From Chlamydomonas reinhardtii (Eukaryota > Chlorophyta > Chlorophyceae > Chlamydomonadales > Chlamydomonadaceae): 64,000 nt of DNA. The notes below the pieces were generated by a model. That model had not been told where the DNA came from. It saw only the letters and a list, made by a program, of their open reading frames with translations, and did no database searches. Position 1 is the first letter of the stretch. Every line of letters begins with the position of its first letter. This document shows positions 24,570 to 35,971 of this stretch, one piece after another. The position numbers were made by a program, and so were the translations under genes. The stretch is from the NCBI RefSeq assembly GCF_000002595.2, contig NC_057006.1:496001-560000 (forward strand), written 5' to 3'.

Positions 24570-26175
24570 CTTGTGCTCTTGACACACGCACACACACACA
24601 CACGCGCGGCCTCACTTGCTGGTGAGCATCCCCATCTCCTCGAACACGGCCGCGTCACTTGCGTACTCGGGGTGCATCTCGCGCACGCAGTTGACCTCGC
24701 CGCAGCACTCGCTGATGTGCGACTGGATGTGTGTGCCGTACTTCTGAGCCAGCGACGCCAGGCCTGTGCGCGTGTAAATGGGGTGCGGAGGGCCGCTGCG
24801 GGTTAGTGATGGACTCAGTGGATGAGAGCGGAGGGCCGGCTGCAGACGTTACGCATGAAAGCCGCGCGGTTGGCAGGAAGGCGATGCAAATGGTACCCAG
24901 AGACCAACATTTTGTCGCAAGACTCTGACTACAGGTCGCCAACGATCACCCGATTTGCCACCCCATCGGCTCCCCCAGGGGCCGCATGCTCACCCTTCAT
25001 GAGCTCGGGGGTGCATGTGGGGATGAAGCGGGGGGTGATGCAGGGCTCGATGCGTGTGCATTTCTTGCCCTGCGTGTACTTGATGAACTCCTCGGCGTCA
25101 CGGATGCCGTCGGACGTGGCCTCCACGTAGTCATCTGGCGAGTGGCGGTCCATGTTCACCTGGTGCGGCGGGAGGGGCCAGGTGAGGTGGGGGAGTTGAG
25201 TGAGGTGTGGAGTTAGGGATACACGGATGGTGCACACCGGCACAGCGGCGCACCGTTCGCCCTTGGGCAGCCGTACCCCGTGGTGCACGAACCACAGCAA
25301 GCTGCCAGCCATCCGTGCATCGGCACAAAGAACACAGGCCAGGGAAAAGGCGGGTAGCGCTGCAACGCTCCGCGCATCCCACATGACGGAAGCCAAAGCC
25401 AGACACGGTCACACGCCGCCTGCCCCTTTGCCTCCCCTCACCTTGCCCACGACGGCGCGCTGGCCCAGTCGCTCGATGGTGTCCACCAGGATGAGGTTGG
25501 GCTCCAGGTGCAGCGAGCCGTAGTACATGGCGGTGGTGGTGCCGTTGGCCAGGAAGCGCTTCACCAGCAGCGCGTAGCGATGGTGCGCGGCGTCGAGGTC
25601 GCGGAAGGAGCCCTCGGCCGGGAAGGTGTACTTTTTGAGCCAGTCCATCAGCGCAATATCAGTGCCGGTGCCGGTGAATTTGTACTGCGCGCGCGAAACG
25701 TAACAAGCGAGAGATAACGCTGACTGAAAACACGCGCGCGAGTTGAAGCGCCCTGCTCAGGTCTGATCTACGCAGGCAGCATGTGCCAGTGGCGGGGGTC
25801 GGCTAACAACTGACGCGAAAACGGTGGCAAGCAAGAGGATCCGACCCGTCCATCTTAGGCCTCACCTGAGGAGCGTGAACGTGGGTATCAATAAAGCCCG
25901 GGACAAAGTATTGACCCTCCTGCGCGCACAGAGACAACTGGGCTCAGCAAGCGCACCAGCGGCTGGCAGAAAGTCCGCGCATTCCAACTCGCCTTCAGTC
26001 GGCGCACTTCGGACAGGCCGAACTCGCGCATCAGGGCGGCCTCGTCGCCACTGGTGCCGAGGCGAGCAATCTTGCCATCTTGAATGACCACCACGGCGTC
26101 GCGCAGCGCCTCGAGCTGGCCGTAGGCGGGTGTGTGGAAGAACGTCCCCCTGAAGGCGAAGGTGTCTGCGGCCAT
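22794..26175 (-). CDS. GDA: Guanine deaminase (gene E)
   Basis: Converts guanine to xanthine and ammonia (amidohydrolase superfamily; purine salvage and nitrogen release). Nine exons, 513 residues: 26175-25993, 25919-25866, 25684-25442, 25159-24994, 24763-24616, 24238-24119, 23935-23707, 23459-23271 and 23003-22794. All metal and active-site motifs are present: PGFIDTHVHAPQ (H74, H76), GTGTDIALMDWLKKYTFP, QSHISE (H231), MAHGTLLSDDD (H270), SHCPLSNFFLG and VGLGTDVAGG (D321). Their order and spacing match the family, whose members are usually about 440-500 residues. The C terminus adds an Ala/Glu-rich tail ending KRSRR. Intron 1 appears to use a GC donor (AAG|GCGAGT at 25992); a GT donor 12 nt upstream would also keep frame but drop four residues. 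Confidence 0.93.
24529..24603 (-). repeat. (CA)n microsatellite in intron 5 of gene E
   Basis: Nearly pure CA/TG dinucleotide repeats in the intron between the exons ending at 24616 and starting at 24238. The apparent His-Thr or Cys-Val reading frames through it are not coding. Confidence 0.9.
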
Positions 26176-26827
26176 TCGTCTTGGTCTTGACGTCTGCAAC
26201 AATAGTGTGTGCAAAAGAGGTATAACGGCTAGTCGATTTCGTTGCCCCACATGACCCACCTGCATCCCCATCTTTAAAGCCCATCGCGCTTTCATTCTTG
26301 AGCGCGCGACATGATTGCAGAATGCATTGTGCCATATGATACGCGTCAATACCAGCTTGCCGCGTGCTATGGGGTCCGCTCGAAGGCGCGACTGATCACC
26401 GACCGTCCGCACTAGGGTTTTTCTGAGCGCAGGCACCTTGTCCACAATTAGTCACATGCTACATCAATAGCTGTGTTCAACCCTGTGCATTATGGGATTC
26501 GCGCTGTTACACCAGGGTTTGGCGCTTGACTCAACTCGACTCGAGCATGGGACCTGGGAAGGACTGTTGCGTGTGCACGGCAAGGCTGCGCTGACGCTAA
26601 CCGCCGCGATGGCCTCGGCGCCATGAGCGATGGGCGTGCGAGGGGAGTCAACTGGTATCGCGCTCCGGTCTAGTCTACAAGTGTCAGGGCGCCGCAGGGA
26701 TGCTGCAGGGATGGGGGCGTTGTAGGCGCAACGATGAAGTTCTACGCCACATTCGTTACATAACCCTGGCTTGCGTGTGCGTCGGGCTTATGACTGGCTT
26801 GCGTGTGCGTCGGGCTCTGACGTCGGC
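26176..26827. other. Upstream region of gene E
   Basis: Probably the 5' UTR and promoter of guanine deaminase. A 22-bp direct repeat with 28-bp spacing lies at 26767-26816 (units begin TGGCTTGCGTGTGCG). No exon was recognised. Confidence 0.4.
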
Positions 26828-27020
26828 GGAAGTCATGCGCATCAGTGTGTCCGTTATTGCTGATTTCTGGGGCCGGCTGCAATCATATGTCAGTCTCGGC
26901 CTCCGCCCGAAAGCCTGGGCCACGGTGCCTGCGCACCATCCGTTCCTCTCGCGGGGTCCGGGTGACTGTGTGCTGCTAGTGTTGCCTGATGATGTGGGCT
27001 CCCCGCCCCCCTCGCCTTAA
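26828..27020 (+). mobile_element. LINE-like 3' ORF end, copy 1 (fragment)
   Basis: An open frame ends here with RISVSVIADFWGRLQSYVSL, then W..VPAHHPFL and a terminal SPPPSP stop. A second, diverged copy lies at 33062-33262 with the same order (VIAGF, AAFVSL, VP..HPFL, GVILV, SPPASP stop). The FW..L..FVSL...W..VP..HPF pattern resembles the C-terminal tail of algal LINE-type (non-LTR) polyproteins as I recall them; this is inference. No reverse transcriptase is visible upstream, as expected for a 5'-truncated copy. Confidence 0.4.
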
Positions 27021-29336
27021 TTTGCTCGTGGGTGGTGGGAGCGGTGTGCCTCTGGTGTGTGCGCTGTGGGTGTGGGGCGTCGACGTGGGCGTCGCCGGAC
27101 TACGTGCCCGGTGTACCTGCGTTGACGCCTCGCCGGTTTGATTGCGCCTCGTGCGCTAGTGCGGTTTGCTGTACGTTGGTGGGGCTTTGGCGGGCTTGGG
27201 CTTAGCTTCGACTCGCTGTGCAGCTGCCGAGACACGCATTACGCGAAGACCTGTTGCACGGTTGTGGAAGGTCGGTAGCCAACTGGGGGGAGGGTGGTTT
27301 CCTTTCGGGCCGGAGATGGTCCCTCTTGACCTGGGTGCACGGGCACCCTTGCTTGGTCGGATTGTCCCTTCTTTGTAATATCGCAACCATAACCCTGCGG
27401 AACACGCCCTGGGGCATCTAGATGCGTCTTTTCTGGCTTCCTACGACATTTGGTTATTGCAATTTTGACCTGCTGACACAGTTCACGAGCCCTGCTCTGG
27501 ACCCCAGGGAGTAGGCCTCAGAATGGGTGGGAGGCTTTAGTTGGATGGCAGGATGGATGGTCGGGTGGATGAGGCTGCAAAGAGTCTAGGGGATAGGCAG
27601 TCCTACACAGGGCCAAAGGCCGGGTCCCACCCTCCCACCTAGCACGGCCAGGATTGCACGGTTACACTCCCACCTAGCATGGGCGGAGCAGAGGAGGCAG
27701 GGCGCCTGGGTGCGGCCCTTGGGTCTGTGGCTTAGCAGGCAGCGGCAGGTGCACACAGGGAGGGCATGCTCACATGCGGCCTGGTGCTGTGACAGCCTTG
27801 TGGCTCCCGGCTTTGTCCAAGGTTGGCAATGGGCGGCGAAGGAGCAGAGGCGAGGGGTGGGACCTTACTGTCGATCTGGCCAGGGCTGCTGACTGCAGCC
27901 ATAGTGTGGCGACTGCAAAGCATCAAGTCAGACTTCAGGCAGGAATGCAGGATTGGTGGAGTCAACTATTGCCAGCCTTGATTGTTGCATTGCAACTCTG
28001 CTACAAATGTGCCGGCACGCGCTGATGGAGATGCTGCTTGGTAGAGCTTCGTGGTGGCGGCAATGGCGGCGGCGGCGCAGGGCCTGGCGGCTGACGGGGC
28101 GGCAGCGGCCTTGGGCCCAGATGGGCACTGGTGTGGTGGCTTGCCGCTTGCGGCACCTGACATGCAGCAGCGCCTACAGGGTGCCGGGTTGCGGGTTGCC
28201 TGGTGCCGCAAGGGGCAGGGCCGGGCATGCAGCCACCGGTGGAGCCATTGGGCGGCCACTGGGCCTTTGACCCCTGGGCCCTGAAAGTCACACCACACAG
28301 CTGCATGTCGCCACTGATGCTGTGCATGCGGAGGCACCCGCCCAACACCCGCAGCCTTGGAACCCGCCGGACCTGGTTGCCCCTCTTTGAATGACACGCT
28401 CACCGCCGACACGCAGAGTTCACGAGTTACAATGCCTGATGTGCGCCCATCGCAATTGTTGCAATCCTAGTTCCGCGGCTTGCGCCTCCTGTCGGCATCC
28501 GGATGCTGGCCAAAAAAGCAAGATCAAGTGACCAACCCTCCTAGGTAATTAGACTGCCCTCTGCCCATTGACGATTGCCAGTGCGCATTACCCCACTCAA
28601 CCTAGACTTCCATCAGCCTGGCTGTTTCCGTGTGCAATACCTAGGCGTGCTATCGCGTACGCCCTCCGACACCCAGTCTGTGACACCTAAATAAGGCTCC
28701 CCTGGATTGCGCTCGGCCTTGATGAGCAAAGGCTCTGCACCTATCCTACATCTGTGGACTCGCTACGTTGAAGGCCTCGTTGTGCGATGGGTGCATGGAG
28801 TGTCAGGGGAACGCGAGCACGCCCGACCGCTCACATTTGCCTGCCTACCCTTCGCCCGCCACACACGCGCACAGCGACATTCGATACACACCTACGAACT
28901 AATTGTCGAGAGCTCTGCGCAAAACAGCGAACGCGCACCCAGTGATCGCATGTCTACTTGAACAGTCCCTGCTGTGCTAACAAAGAACACGTGAACAAAC
29001 ACCTGTGAAACACACACATCTCACCCTAATTGCACTCAAGACGCTGCAAACGTAGTAGACAGCGCTCGATTATACCTAGAGCGCACGCATGCAAATGCTA
29101 GTCATCGCTCTGTCGCAATCTGTCACACCGTCGCAGGTGTCGGCTAATTGCCGCCGCACGCTCGCCGGCCCGTGGTTGCGACGCGAACGCTCGGTACCAC
29201 GCAGTCGCACCTACCTAGACACTACTTCGCACGCCAATTCCGACCTACGAGCTGACCTCAGCTGCCAAGTACCATGAAGACGCGCACGTCGCACAAACCG
29301 CCCTGGCCCACATTGGGCCACGGGAGGCGCTCGCTT
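27021..29336. other. Gene-poor intergenic region
   Basis: 2.3 kb between the LINE-like fragment and the stop of gene F. The first ~400 bp may be the 3' tail of the LINE-like copy. The rest contains only short frames without splice support on either strand. A minus-strand TGTAA (TTACA near 28427) is the first candidate polyA signal for F but is ~900 bp beyond its stop. No RNA gene or transposon end was seen. Confidence 0.5.
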
Positions 29337-31965
29337 TCATCCGTCGCACTCCATCTCGTTGATTAGGCTGGCTACGTCGAAGCCCGCCGCCTCCTCATCC
29401 ATCGGCACGGCCGGGTCTGCTCCTGCCGCCATCAGCACTGCCACCGTCTCCATGTGTCCTGCCTCGCTCGCCGCCCACAAAGCCCAGCTGTCGCGCGCAC
29501 AAGGGTCCGCACCAGCGGCCAACAAGCGCCGCACCACGGCAGTGCGGCCCCAACGCGCCGCCCCAATGAGCGGCGCGTTTTCACGTGCTGTGGCGTCCGC
29601 ACCGGCTGCTAGCAGGGCCTCCACGACGGCGTCATGCCCCGCCTCCGCGGCGGCCACCAAGGCCTTGCTTCCACAGGCTGCTGCGCCTGCCTCCATGAGC
29701 AGTAGCAGCTGGACCGCCTCCATGCAGCCAGCCTGTGGGTGCAGGGTACGAAGGAGCCATGTCATGAGCTGACAGACGGGGCGCTGGTGGGCAAGGGCTT
29801 GGCGCTGAAGATTGAAAGTACGGTAGCTTGGGACCCGGCGGACGGCCTTGATGGTGCGCGCTGACGACACAGCTGCGCTGACGGCAACGTGTTGACGGAG
29901 CAACACGCAGCCAAGGTGCATCCCCCATCGTACATGGCCCCAACACACCCTGCCCAGCCAGCCGGCAGCTCCTAAACCCGCGCTGTAGCCCGTGAATCCC
30001 CTCATCCCATCGCCTCGCCACTGCCCTCGGCTCAACATCATCCCACTGTGCCATTCGGCACTAGCTCAGCACCCCAATCCCAACACACACGCAAGCCCCC
30101 GTCCTGACCTGCGCGACCTGTATGAGCGCCAGGTCCTTGACCAGCTGCGCCTCCACACCGTGCGCCGGACAGCCTACTAACAGCGCCTCTGCCACGCCGC
30201 GGTGCCTCGCCGCCACGGCCTCCGCCAGTGCCGTGGCCAGTCCGAACAGGCTGTGGCAGCCCGGCGCTGCTGCCAGCAGCTCCACCACCGCCTCCGCTGC
30301 GCCGTGCTTGCAGGCGTAGCGAAGCGCCGCGCCATCCTGCGCGCCCGCGTCTGCGCCGGCCGCCAAGAGCACCTGCACCACCTCGACGTCCGCACCCACG
30401 CGGCATGCGGTCACCAGCGGCATGCTGTCCTCGGCACGGGGGTCAGCGCCCGCCGCCACCAGCTCCCGTACCAAGTCCGCGGCGCAAGCGCGCGGCCGGA
30501 GGCCGCCCGAATCGGCCGGTGCGCAATGGTCGGTGGCAATGGATGTTGCCAGCGGGTTGCTGCTGCTAGTGCGGCTGCAGCTGGCGCGGGCGCATTGGAG
30601 ATTGTTGTCGCCGCTTGATCCGTGCTGCTGCTGGGGCGGCTGGGATCGGCTGCACGCCGCCAGCAGCATGGCCCCGTTGAAGGCGCTGGGCTCCGCCCCT
30701 GCCGCCAGCAGCATGCGCATAGCCGGCAGCGCCTGTTCGGCGCTGAACCCAGATGCCGCGGCCGCCTCCGACGCTGTCCCAGCAGCCGTGCCGATGTGAC
30801 CGGCGCCGGCGCTGCCGGCGGCATGCTCGGCGCTTCCGGTGCTGCCGACGCTGCAACTGCCGCCCTTGGCCACAGCCACTGCGGCTAGGCTGGCCAGGGC
30901 CGCAGGGTAGCGCGTGGCACGCAGCAGCAGCCCGACCACGTGCGCATGTCCCGCCGCCGCCGCGGCCGCCGCCGCTTGCGCCAGCGCCTCGGCGCTGTGC
31001 CCCACTTCCGTTAGGCAGCTGTTCACGCCGCCCTCCAGCCCGTCCAGGGGCGAGAATCCCGCCACGTGCTGCCGCTCCAGCGCCGCGCCTGCCGCCAGCA
31101 GCGCCTCCACACAGGCGACGGAGCCGGCACTGCTGGCCAGCCGCAGCGCCAGGCTGCCCTCCGCCGTAGGGTCAACCGAGGTCAGGCTCAGCAGCTCATG
31201 AACGCAGGCAGCAGCGCCGAGCGCGGTGGCCGCGAGCAGCGCGGGCTGTGCCTGCGCGGGGGACAGGGTGGGCGCGCAGCGCACCACCATCTGGATCGCT
31301 TGCGGGCTCTCCACCACGCAAGCGTCGCGCAGCAGCGTCGCCGCCGAGTCCGGTGAGAAGCGCGGCAAATTGCCCGAGACAACCAGGAGTCCCAGCATGT
31401 GGATACGCTTGACGGCTGCGTGGTGGGCTGCGGTACCACCGGCCGGTGCCGTGGCGACCGTTGGCGCGCAGCTGGCTTCGTCCGACCGGCTCGGCTGCTG
31501 CAGGTAGCGCTCGAGGGGGATGCGCGCCACGACATCCGGTGCTCCAGCTGCCCCGAAAAGCTCTACCATCCAGCGCACGGCCAAGGGAGGCGTTGCGAGC
31601 AATCGGTGGAACAGTCCTCGCATGAAGGCGCAACTTGTGACCAATCCGCCGCCGTCCCGGCCAGCCAGCAACAAAACATTCTGTAGAAAGCTGTTGGGAA
31701 GCTGCAGCAGCGAAAGGCTGGAGCGACAGGCCTCGTCGGACGCAGTTGTGGCACGGGCTGGTGACGCGGGACTCGAGGACAGCTCGCAGGAGGAAGTATG
31801 GCATCCTAGCGACGATGTAGAGCACAAGCTGCTGGGCCGCGAGCAGGCCGGGTCACGCCGTCCGAGCTTCGACCCCGCCAAAAAGCCGCCTGAAGACTCT
31901 GCCTGAGTACTATCGCCGATGGGTGCTTCCATCTGCCCTGTGAAATGATCTGACCGGCATTCCAT
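29337..31965 (-). CDS. Ankyrin-repeat protein (gene F)
   Basis: Two exons, 31965-30109 and 29732-29337, joined in phase (VAQ|AGCMEAVQ), give about 750 residues. The frame is open up to 32169, so translation could begin 68 codons earlier; MECRSD at 31965 is chosen because the upstream part is A/T-rich and looks like 5' UTR. The N-terminal third is Ser/Thr-rich with a helical stretch (LQNVLLLAGRDGG, FMRGLFHRLLATPP). The rest is a run of ankyrin units (ACVEALLAAGAALERQHVAG, VRELVAAGADPRAEDSMPLV, VVQVLLAAGADAGAQDGAAL, AVVEALLAAGADATARENAP, AVVRRLLAAGADPCARDSWA), with Ser/Gln/Ala spacers. No catalytic domain or membrane span is seen; probably a cytosolic or nuclear interaction protein. It is less interrupted by introns than its neighbours. 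Confidence 0.72.
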
Positions 31966-33061
31966 GGCATCCCCGCCCCGAAAGCTCGGCGAGGACCGAA
32001 AATGTTGTGCACAACGGGGATTCGCGTTATTGCTACGCTGCGCCGAGAGACGTATGCTATCAAAACTTGCTGCGTAGAGTACACTACTACTGGTGCAACA
32101 GTTTAAATATGGTGGTGCGTCGTCCAAGAACAGACTGATCAACACACTTTGCAGGATGCTCGGGCACACGCAGCCGCCGCTGAATGCCCGCTAAAAGGCA
32201 GCTTCCCCACATACATACCAAAGAGAAGAGCCTAAAAGTACCCTTAAACGTGCAGGGAACTAGACTTGTCTCAAAACCCAAAGGCCAAACCCTGCTCTGT
32301 CGCCGTTGTAACAAAAGCCTGTTGCAAAATTTGAGGCTGCATTCATTTACGCGAGAAGAGCGCTTCAGGCTCTCGTAGTTCTTCATACATAACTCGCAAT
32401 CCTGCGACTCGCGTCAACGCGTGGGGCCTTTCACGCGCTCTTGCATGCACAAACGTATAAGGCGCAGCTTATTGCGCTTAAATGTTTCGCTCGTGCTCGC
32501 CTAAACGAAAAAGGGCACGCATCAGGAATCGAGTAAAGGAATGTTTTTGCGAACTGGGTCGAAGTTTGTGGCGCTCGGCTGAACTGTAAGTAAATGAGTT
32601 CAGGCACAGCCTGTACAGCGGCTAAGTTACATGCGCCGGGTTGGCGTGCTGCTCGTTCACATCCTGGCCATCGTGTCTGAAGATCCCCGCGCGCGCCCAG
32701 CGGCAGGGCACTTTAGCAGTGAGGTCTCCGGAACCTCGGCTCCCCATTCACCCCCTTGGTCGGCCACGGGTCAGTCGAATAGGGGTGGCGAAGGGGGGCC
32801 TGGCAGGCTCAGGTACCAGCGCGACTGGGCAAGTAGCCAGGGACCCAAGGGCGTGCCCAAGGGGACCCATTCCAGGCGCAGTAGACGAGTATGGACATCG
32901 CACGGAACCAGTCGTGGTTGGTACAAGCTCCACCAGGGCTATCGCAGGCAGTGTGGCACACTGGGACAGTGTGACACGACGCGGATGGGACACCGTGTGC
33001 TTGGCTGCCAGAATACGGCCGACAGAGACTCCACGCGGACCGTGATGCCACGGATCTGACT
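31966..33061. other. Intergenic region upstream of F
   Basis: 31966-32640 is relatively A/T-rich and should hold the 5' UTR and promoter of F (transcribed leftward). 32641-33061 has overlapping open frames on the plus strand that run towards the LINE-like fragment at 33062; they may be more of that element but match nothing I recognise. Confidence 0.4.
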
Positions 33062-33262
33062 GCGAAGTTTGCTGTCATGCGAAGGATCCGTGTCCAGGTG
33101 ATTGCGGGCTTCCGGTCGAAGCTAGCTGCGTTCGTGAGTCTGCGTCGGCCTCTGCGCCGCTGGGACCTAGTCCCGGACCCGCACCCATTCCTAGCGTCAG
33201 ATGATGTTGGAGGGGTTATCCTTGTGGGGCCAGCAGCGGACTCGCCACCGGCCTCACCTTAG
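33062..33262 (+). mobile_element. LINE-like 3' ORF end, copy 2 (fragment)
   Basis: Related copy of the sequence at 26828-27020. The frame reads AKFAVMRRIRVQVIAGF, then KLAAFVSL, W.LVPDPHPFL, GVILVGP and ends SPPASP stop. The two copies share order and about a third of residues across ~60 codons but little DNA identity outside the frame, so they are old or from different subfamilies. Assignment to a LINE tail is inference. Confidence 0.4.
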
Positions 33263-34894
33263 CTCGGTAGTGGGGGCGTACAGGAGGCGGGCCTGGCCCA
33301 CCTCTTCATCTCCCCCCCACTCCCTTACTTCACACCACTTGCCTACGGCGGGGTGTCTCTATTATCACCCTAGCTTGTCAGCTTAGGGACTCGCAAGAGG
33401 TACGTAGTCCTATAAAGCCAACTCACGGCTTAGGTGCGCAGCGCTAGCGTACGCGCTGAGCCAGGCCTGGGTTTCCTCCCCTCTCCGGAAACGAGGAGCA
33501 TGGGGGTCATTCGGGATTTCGGGGTTCTCTCCTCGGGTGAGCGCGCGTGCGTGTCTCGTACGTCTTTTGGGCCCTGGCTTAGTCCATGGCTGTCGTCCTA
33601 TGTGCAACCTCTTTCAGCTAAGGACATGCCGCCCCATAGCCAGCCGCTGGCTGAGACATGGCTAGGACTCATGTGCGTGGCTTTTGGACGGCGGGCAGCC
33701 AGCCGGGGAGCCCCTTGGCCGCAGGGGAGGCATCATCTCCCCTGCTTTGCCGGATGGGCGTGCGCGATGGGACAGGGTAAGCCAAGTTGGTAAAGTCCCG
33801 TAGGGTGCAGCTGATTCCCAGAACCCAACAAATGGTATACAATTGGCAGCGGCAGGGCAGGAGTGCACGGCCGGTCGAACGCCGGAGTTACTGTACCGAC
33901 GAGTTGCTGGCTGGCTGGAAGTTTGCTGACGCGCATTCCTCCCGCTCCGGGCGCCCGGCCAGGCGATGGCACCACACAGACACACCGCAACGCCGCACTC
34001 GCGATGCAGAGCCGCAGCGCACCTGCAGAAAGGTGACCAGCGTCCACGGATGAGCACCAGAGGCAACCGCAGAGGCAGCACCAGCGCAGCAAAGCGCACC
34101 CGAGGCACCACACGTACACCAATGACATCAGCCGAAGCACTGGCCCCCGCAGGGCCAACCGCAGCACCCGAAGCAAACCGACCGCGGCCCCACGCCGCGG
34201 GCCGCCGCCACCGCGCAAGCCGGCGCAGGAGCCGGAGCAGCCGCCGCCAGCGCATAGACGGCGCCAGCGCCGGCGGGGCCGAGCGATCCGACGAGGAGTG
34301 GAGGCAGAGGAGACAGGGGCGGGCCGGATGGGCATCAGATGCATGGGTCGGGGCGTTGGGTGGCCTAGTCGTAGGCGCCCGTCGTGGTCCATGTTCAGCG
34401 TGCGAAGGTTCAGCGTACAGCGCCCAAAATACTGAGCAGATGGCAGGTTGGTTGGTGGCCAGGTCAGCGCGCTGGGTGGCGGAAGGGTCAAGCTGGCTGA
34501 ACGGTCCTGGTCCTGGATCCCGCCGGATATTTGCGGAGCGAGGTGTGGGAGCCCCCCCCCCCCCGGCACACAGTCGCAGATAGCTTCAGCATCTACCGTG
34601 TCCGATGCGGGCTCAAACGGAACGGCTCTGCTCCGCATGACGCGGCGACGGTGACCGAACGTGCTAATGCTGTGACGAAGGTCTGGATTCAAGATGGGCG
34701 ACAGGCTTGGCGCCGCGTGGCGACCGCACGATGGTGACAAAGCAACTGCCAGGTTGACTGTGAATGCGCTGAATGAATTTCTTTTATGTCTTTAAACTCA
34801 ACACCTTCACACAACTTGCTCGGGGCTGCTTTTTCCAGCGTTTTAGCACAGAGTTTCGCTAGCTTTCGACTGAACGGGCTCCACAGCGGCTAAC
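33263..34894. other. Gene-poor intergenic region
   Basis: No supported gene. 34010-34330 reads as an Arg/Ser/Ala-rich frame on the plus strand (RRRSRSSRRQR) and as an antisense frame, but codon use and splice sites do not support either. A C14-type homopolymer lies near 34550. 34740-34894 is A/T-richer and probably the leader of gene G. Confidence 0.4.
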
Positions 34895-35762
34895 ATGTCT
34901 GCAACCATCTCCAGTGCCGCTGGTCCATCACAATCACTGGGGGCCGCGCCGGATATGGCGGAATGGACGTGCAACGTGCCGTGGGATGTGCTAGCTCTGG
35001 TGAACTCAGCGAACTCAAGAACTCTCATCACGGATGATGCGCCCCTGCTGATCATCGAAATAAACGACCAAGCCCTTGCCGCGCGGCAACAGGCTTTGCC
35101 AGGCGTTAACGTCACCAAGCCGGCTATCGCGGCCATCATCATGGCGCACCTGGCCGCGGAGCCGGACCTGAACGGTGGCCCCAGCCACCTCATCTACAGG
35201 GGCACTTTCCGGCAGTACCAGCGCGCCATCAACGCCCTGAACTCAACGCCCTGGGTACGCCGGGTTGCGGCGCTGCCGGACCTGGGCAAGGCCTGGGGCG
35301 CAGTGTCAGTCACGGAGGTCGCTGCGCTGGCCGGCCCCTTCAGCATTTAACGGCGCCAGTCAACGTGAGAGAGTGTAGGGAGGGAGGGAGGGAGCGAGGG
35401 AGCGAGCGAAGGCGTGTGGGTGAGGGCGAAGGGGCGGGGATAGCTTGGAGTGTGTGCTGCTTCCCTGGGCCCATGGCCGCAGCTGGTGCGTCTCGCCAGC
35501 TTCACCGCACACCCCTCACTACTTTCCCTCATCGCCACTCCCCACATCAACACTGATGACCGCAACCCTGCCCGCAACTTCACCACGCCCCGGACCCTGA
35601 CCACGTCAGGACCTGCTGCGCGTGTCCCCGGTGCCCGGTGCAGACGACTTTGACGCAATGCTGGCGCCTTGCGAGGAGGAAGACATTGACGCGGAAGGAC
35701 ATGAACAATACTGTGCGCCAATAACTGTGCACCTCCAATCGAGCACCTTCAGCCATTATTAA
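34895..35762 (+). CDS. Small unknown protein, one or two exons (gene G)
   Basis: A good plus-strand frame starts MSATISSAAGPSQSLG at 34895, continues AEWTCNVPWDVLALVNSA, LLIIEINDQALAARQQ and LIYRGTFRQYQRAINAL, and ends at a TAA at 35350 (151 residues). A second coding-like stretch (35610-35762, after a CAG acceptor) reads DLLRVSPVPGADDFDAMLAP, CEEEDIDAEGHEQ and ends in TAA. Splicing from a GAG|GTCGCT donor at 35318 would join them in phase to 191 residues; the unspliced form is equally possible. No family is recognised. Its end carries a 20-bp motif that recurs in the loop of the hairpin at 35783-35971, so the locus may be part of a mobile or duplicated unit. Confidence 0.4.
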
Positions 35763-35782
35763 TTGCTCTTGTGAGTGTTGCG

Positions 35783-35971
35783 ACTGGGAGAAGTGTGAAG
35801 AAGGCAGACAGCGTTTTGGGGTAGCGTGCCAAGATAGTCATGCCATGCGGACCTGCGAGCCTCAAATCATGCCCCTCCAGCCATTACTGATTGCTCTCTC
35901 AGGTCCGCATGGCATGACTATCTCGGCATGCTACCCCAAACGCTGTCTGCCTTCTTCACACTTCTCCCAGT
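35783..35971. repeat. Long near-perfect hairpin (73-nt arms)
   Basis: Left arm 35783-35855 and right arm 35900-35971 are reverse complements apart from one single-base bulge and two mismatches, one of which would be a G-U pair in RNA. The loop is 44 nt. Arm sequence includes AGATAGTCATGCCATGCGGA. The loop repeats, with two differences, the motif CAGCCATTATTAATTGCTCT that lies just before the left arm at 35750. A transcript would fold into a very stable stem, like long algal small-RNA precursors; a foldback transposon remnant is the alternative. Confidence 0.85.

Noticed and set aside
27966-28412. 148-codon minus-strand frame in the E-F intergenic region
   Set aside because: No domain, no splice continuation, and opposing frames of similar length; composition effect.
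33966-34583. Arg/Ser-rich plus-strand frame of ~200 codons
   Set aside because: Overlaps an equally long antisense frame and shows no splice sites or family resemblance.
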